6,320 nucleotides of DNA from assembly GCA_905236145.1 (NCBI GenBank), contig CAJOOE010000152.1:1-6320 (forward strand), written 5' to 3'. Shown here piece after piece: positions 5,127 through 6,320 of this stretch. The notes below the pieces were generated by a model. The model searched no databases. It saw only the letters and a program-made list of their open reading frames with translations, and had not been told where the DNA came from. The translations under genes were made by a program, and so were the position numbers. Each line of letters starts with the position of its first letter. Position 1 is the stretch's first letter. This stretch comes from an uncultured Selenomonadaceae bacterium (GTDB lineage Bacteria; Bacillota; Negativicutes; Selenomonadales; Selenomonadaceae).

Positions 5127-6265
5127 GCAAGGCAAAATTGATGCAGGGCAATGAGGCTGTTGCCGAAGGAGCACTTGCCGCCGGAGTAAGATTTTACGGC
5201 GGCTATCCGATAACGCCGTCAACGGAGATTGCGGAAGGTATGGCAAAAATGTTGCCGCAAGTCGGCGGAGTTTTTATGCAGGCAGAGGACGAAATTGCCG
5301 GAATGGGCTTGGTACTCGGTGCATCTCTTGCCGGCAAAAAAGTTTTGACCGCATCCTCCGGTCCGGGAATAAGTTTGAAACAGGAGTTAATCGGTTATGC
5401 GGCGGCTGCTGAAATTCCGGTCGTAATAGTAAATGTTCAGCGTGTCGGGCCTTCAACCGGACAGCCCACCGCACCTTCACAAGGCGACGTTATGCAGGCT
5501 CGCTGGGGAACTCACGGAGATCATTCGGTCATTGTTTTGAGTCCGTGGAGCGTCAAAGAGGCTTATGAAATTGCGGTTCGCTCGGTAAATTATGCGGAAA
5601 GGTTCAGAACGCCGGTAATTTTGTTGACCGATGAAATTGTCGGTCATCTTCGCGAAAATGTGGAATTGCCGGAAGAAGTTGAAATTTATCCGCGTCGCAC
5701 TCCGAAAAAAACAAGAGCGGAGGGTTATGAGCCTTACGCTCCGGACGATGACCTTGTCCCCAACGTCGCAAATTTCGGAGAAGGTTATCATATTCACGTC
5801 ACCGGACTTATCCACGACGAAACAGGTTTTCCCGTCGGCAGTCCGGAAGTAACGGAAGATTTTATAAAACGTATGCATGAAAAAATTTCCCGTGCGGAAG
5901 ATGAAATAATTGACGTTAAGCAGGAATTTATGAACGATGCGGATTTTGCGGTCGTGTCTTTCGGCGGTACTTCCCGGACAGCTTACGAGGCAGTAAAAAA
6001 TGCACGGGAAAAAGGCGTTAAAGTCGGCTTTGTCCGGCTTGTGACGATTTTCCCCTTTGCCGATAAAATCATTCGCGAAATTGCCGGCAAGGTCAAAGGT
6101 TTGGTTGTCGCCGAATTGAATTACGGGCAGATTGTTCACGAAGTCCGTCGGGCGGCGGAAGGTCAATGCAAGGTTAATCTTTGTGCAAAATACAATATGC
6201 AAATTTTTGAGCCGGAAGAAATCGAAACGGCGATTGATGAAATTGTAAAAGAGGTGAACGGTTGA
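5123..6265 (+). CDS. korA: 2-oxoacid:ferredoxin oxidoreductase, alpha subunit (probably 2-oxoglutarate)
   Basis: The 380-residue alpha subunit of a CoA-acylating 2-oxoacid:ferredoxin oxidoreductase, which together with the beta subunit binds thiamine pyrophosphate and converts a 2-oxoacid, CoA and oxidised ferredoxin to acyl-CoA, CO2 and reduced ferredoxin. The N-terminal pyrimidine-binding domain shows GNEAVAEGA (9-17), YPITPSTEI (28-36), QAEDEIAG (53-60, with the conserved acidic residues), SSGPGISLKQE (78-88) and QRVGPSTGQPT (106-116). A transketolase-C-like domain follows from about residue 270, with SFGGTSRTAYEA, VRLVTIFPF and ELNYGQI. The GPSTG element favours KorA over VorB-like subunits, which tend to have GPGLG there, but the substrate cannot be settled from sequence; pyruvate or branched-chain oxoacids remain possible. 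The gamma domain is not fused to it, as expected for the four-subunit form. The start is set by AAAGGAGG (5108-5115), 7 nt upstream, inside the end of korD. The stop overlaps the next start by one base. Confidence 0.93.
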   Translation: MSKAKLMQGNEAVAEGALAAGVRFYGGYPITPSTEIAEGMAKMLPQVGGVFMQAEDEIAGMGLVLGASLAGKKVLTASSGPGISLKQELIGYAAAAEIPVVIVNVQRVGPSTGQPTAPSQGDVMQARWGTHGDHSVIVLSPWSVKEAYEIAVRSVNYAERFRTPVILLTDEIVGHLRENVELPEEVEIYPRRTPKKTRAEGYEPYAPDDDLVPNVANFGEGYHIHVTGLIHDETGFPVGSPEVTEDFIKRMHEKISRAEDEIIDVKQEFMNDADFAVVSFGGTSRTAYEAVKNAREKGVKVGFVRLVTIFPFADKIIREIAGKVKGLVVAELNYGQIVHEVRRAAEGQCKVNLCAKYNMQIFEPEEIETAIDEIVKEVNG

Positions 6266-6320
6266 TGATTGAAAGAAGTTACGAAAAATTTTTCAGGCAG
6301 AATCGTCTGCCGCACCTTTG
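6265..6320 (+). CDS. korB: 2-oxoacid:ferredoxin oxidoreductase, beta subunit, N-terminal fragment (runs off window)
   Basis: ATG at 6265-6267 shares its A with the korA stop (TGATG), and GAGGTG (6251-6256) lies 8 nt upstream. Eighteen codons are visible, MIERSYEKFFRQNRLPHL, before the window ends in a partial codon TG. The RxNxLPH ending is typical of the KorB N-terminus just before the WCPGCG motif that starts the TPP-binding beta subunit; the split codon TG fits Trp or Cys. The identification rests on this short stretch and on position after korA. A korC gamma subunit would be expected further downstream. Confidence 0.8.
   Translation, partial: MIERSYEKFFRQNRLPHL

Noticed and set aside
5477..6202. 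Open frame of 241 codons on the - strand opposite korA
   Set aside because: It is a shadow of korA: no Shine-Dalgarno sequence, low-complexity Phe/Asn/Arg-rich translation and no recognisable domain.
1..6320. Mobile element, defence system, CRISPR array or tRNA/rRNA gene
   Set aside because: No transposase, integrase or recombinase genes, no spaced direct-repeat array, no tRNA cloverleaf and no rRNA sequence were seen on either strand; the genes are all metabolic or translational.

Overview
The window looks like ordinary core-genome DNA from an obligately anaerobic bacterium of the Bacillota. A Negativicutes or Clostridia member is my inference, from the ferredoxin-dependent 2-oxoacid oxidoreductase operon, strong GGAGG ribosome binding sites, good sigma-A type promoters and very A/T-rich gaps between genes. 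No phage, insertion sequence, CRISPR, tRNA or rRNA is visible.

Layout from left to right: (1) the 3' half of a DUF362-family gene on the + strand ends at 545; (2) a bidirectional hairpin terminator at about 583-625 separates it from a convergent gene; (3) pgm, an alpha-D-phosphohexomutase (phosphoglucomutase), lies on the - strand at 666-2282; (4) a 357-nt divergent intergenic region (2283-2639) holds a near-consensus pgm promoter, a weaker overlapping promoter candidate facing the other way, two stem-loops and several A-tract/T-tract blocks; (5) an EF-G paralogue of the FusA2/EF-G2 type (2640-4730, + strand) is closed by a strong terminator at 4760-4799; (6) a short intergenic region has 8-nt phased CTTTCC repeats just upstream of an extended -10 promoter; (7) a translationally coupled operon follows, with a small 2x[4Fe-4S] ferredoxin subunit (korD), the alpha subunit (korA) and the first 18 codons of the beta subunit (korB), which runs off the right edge.

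How they work together: korDAB encodes a CoA-dependent 2-oxoacid:ferredoxin oxidoreductase, most likely for 2-oxoglutarate, linking central carbon metabolism to low-potential electron carriers. pgm interconverts glucose-1-phosphate and glucose-6-phosphate. The EF-G paralogue acts, or acted, at the ribosome. These are separate transcription units and nothing in the sequence ties them into one pathway.

I found no new system. The points most worth a second look are the altered GTPase motifs of the EF-G paralogue (DTPGY instead of DTPGH, SKPD instead of NKxD), the face-to-face promoter arrangement between pgm and the EF-G gene, the phased repeat upstream of korD, and the recurrent AnTn tracts in every intergenic region.
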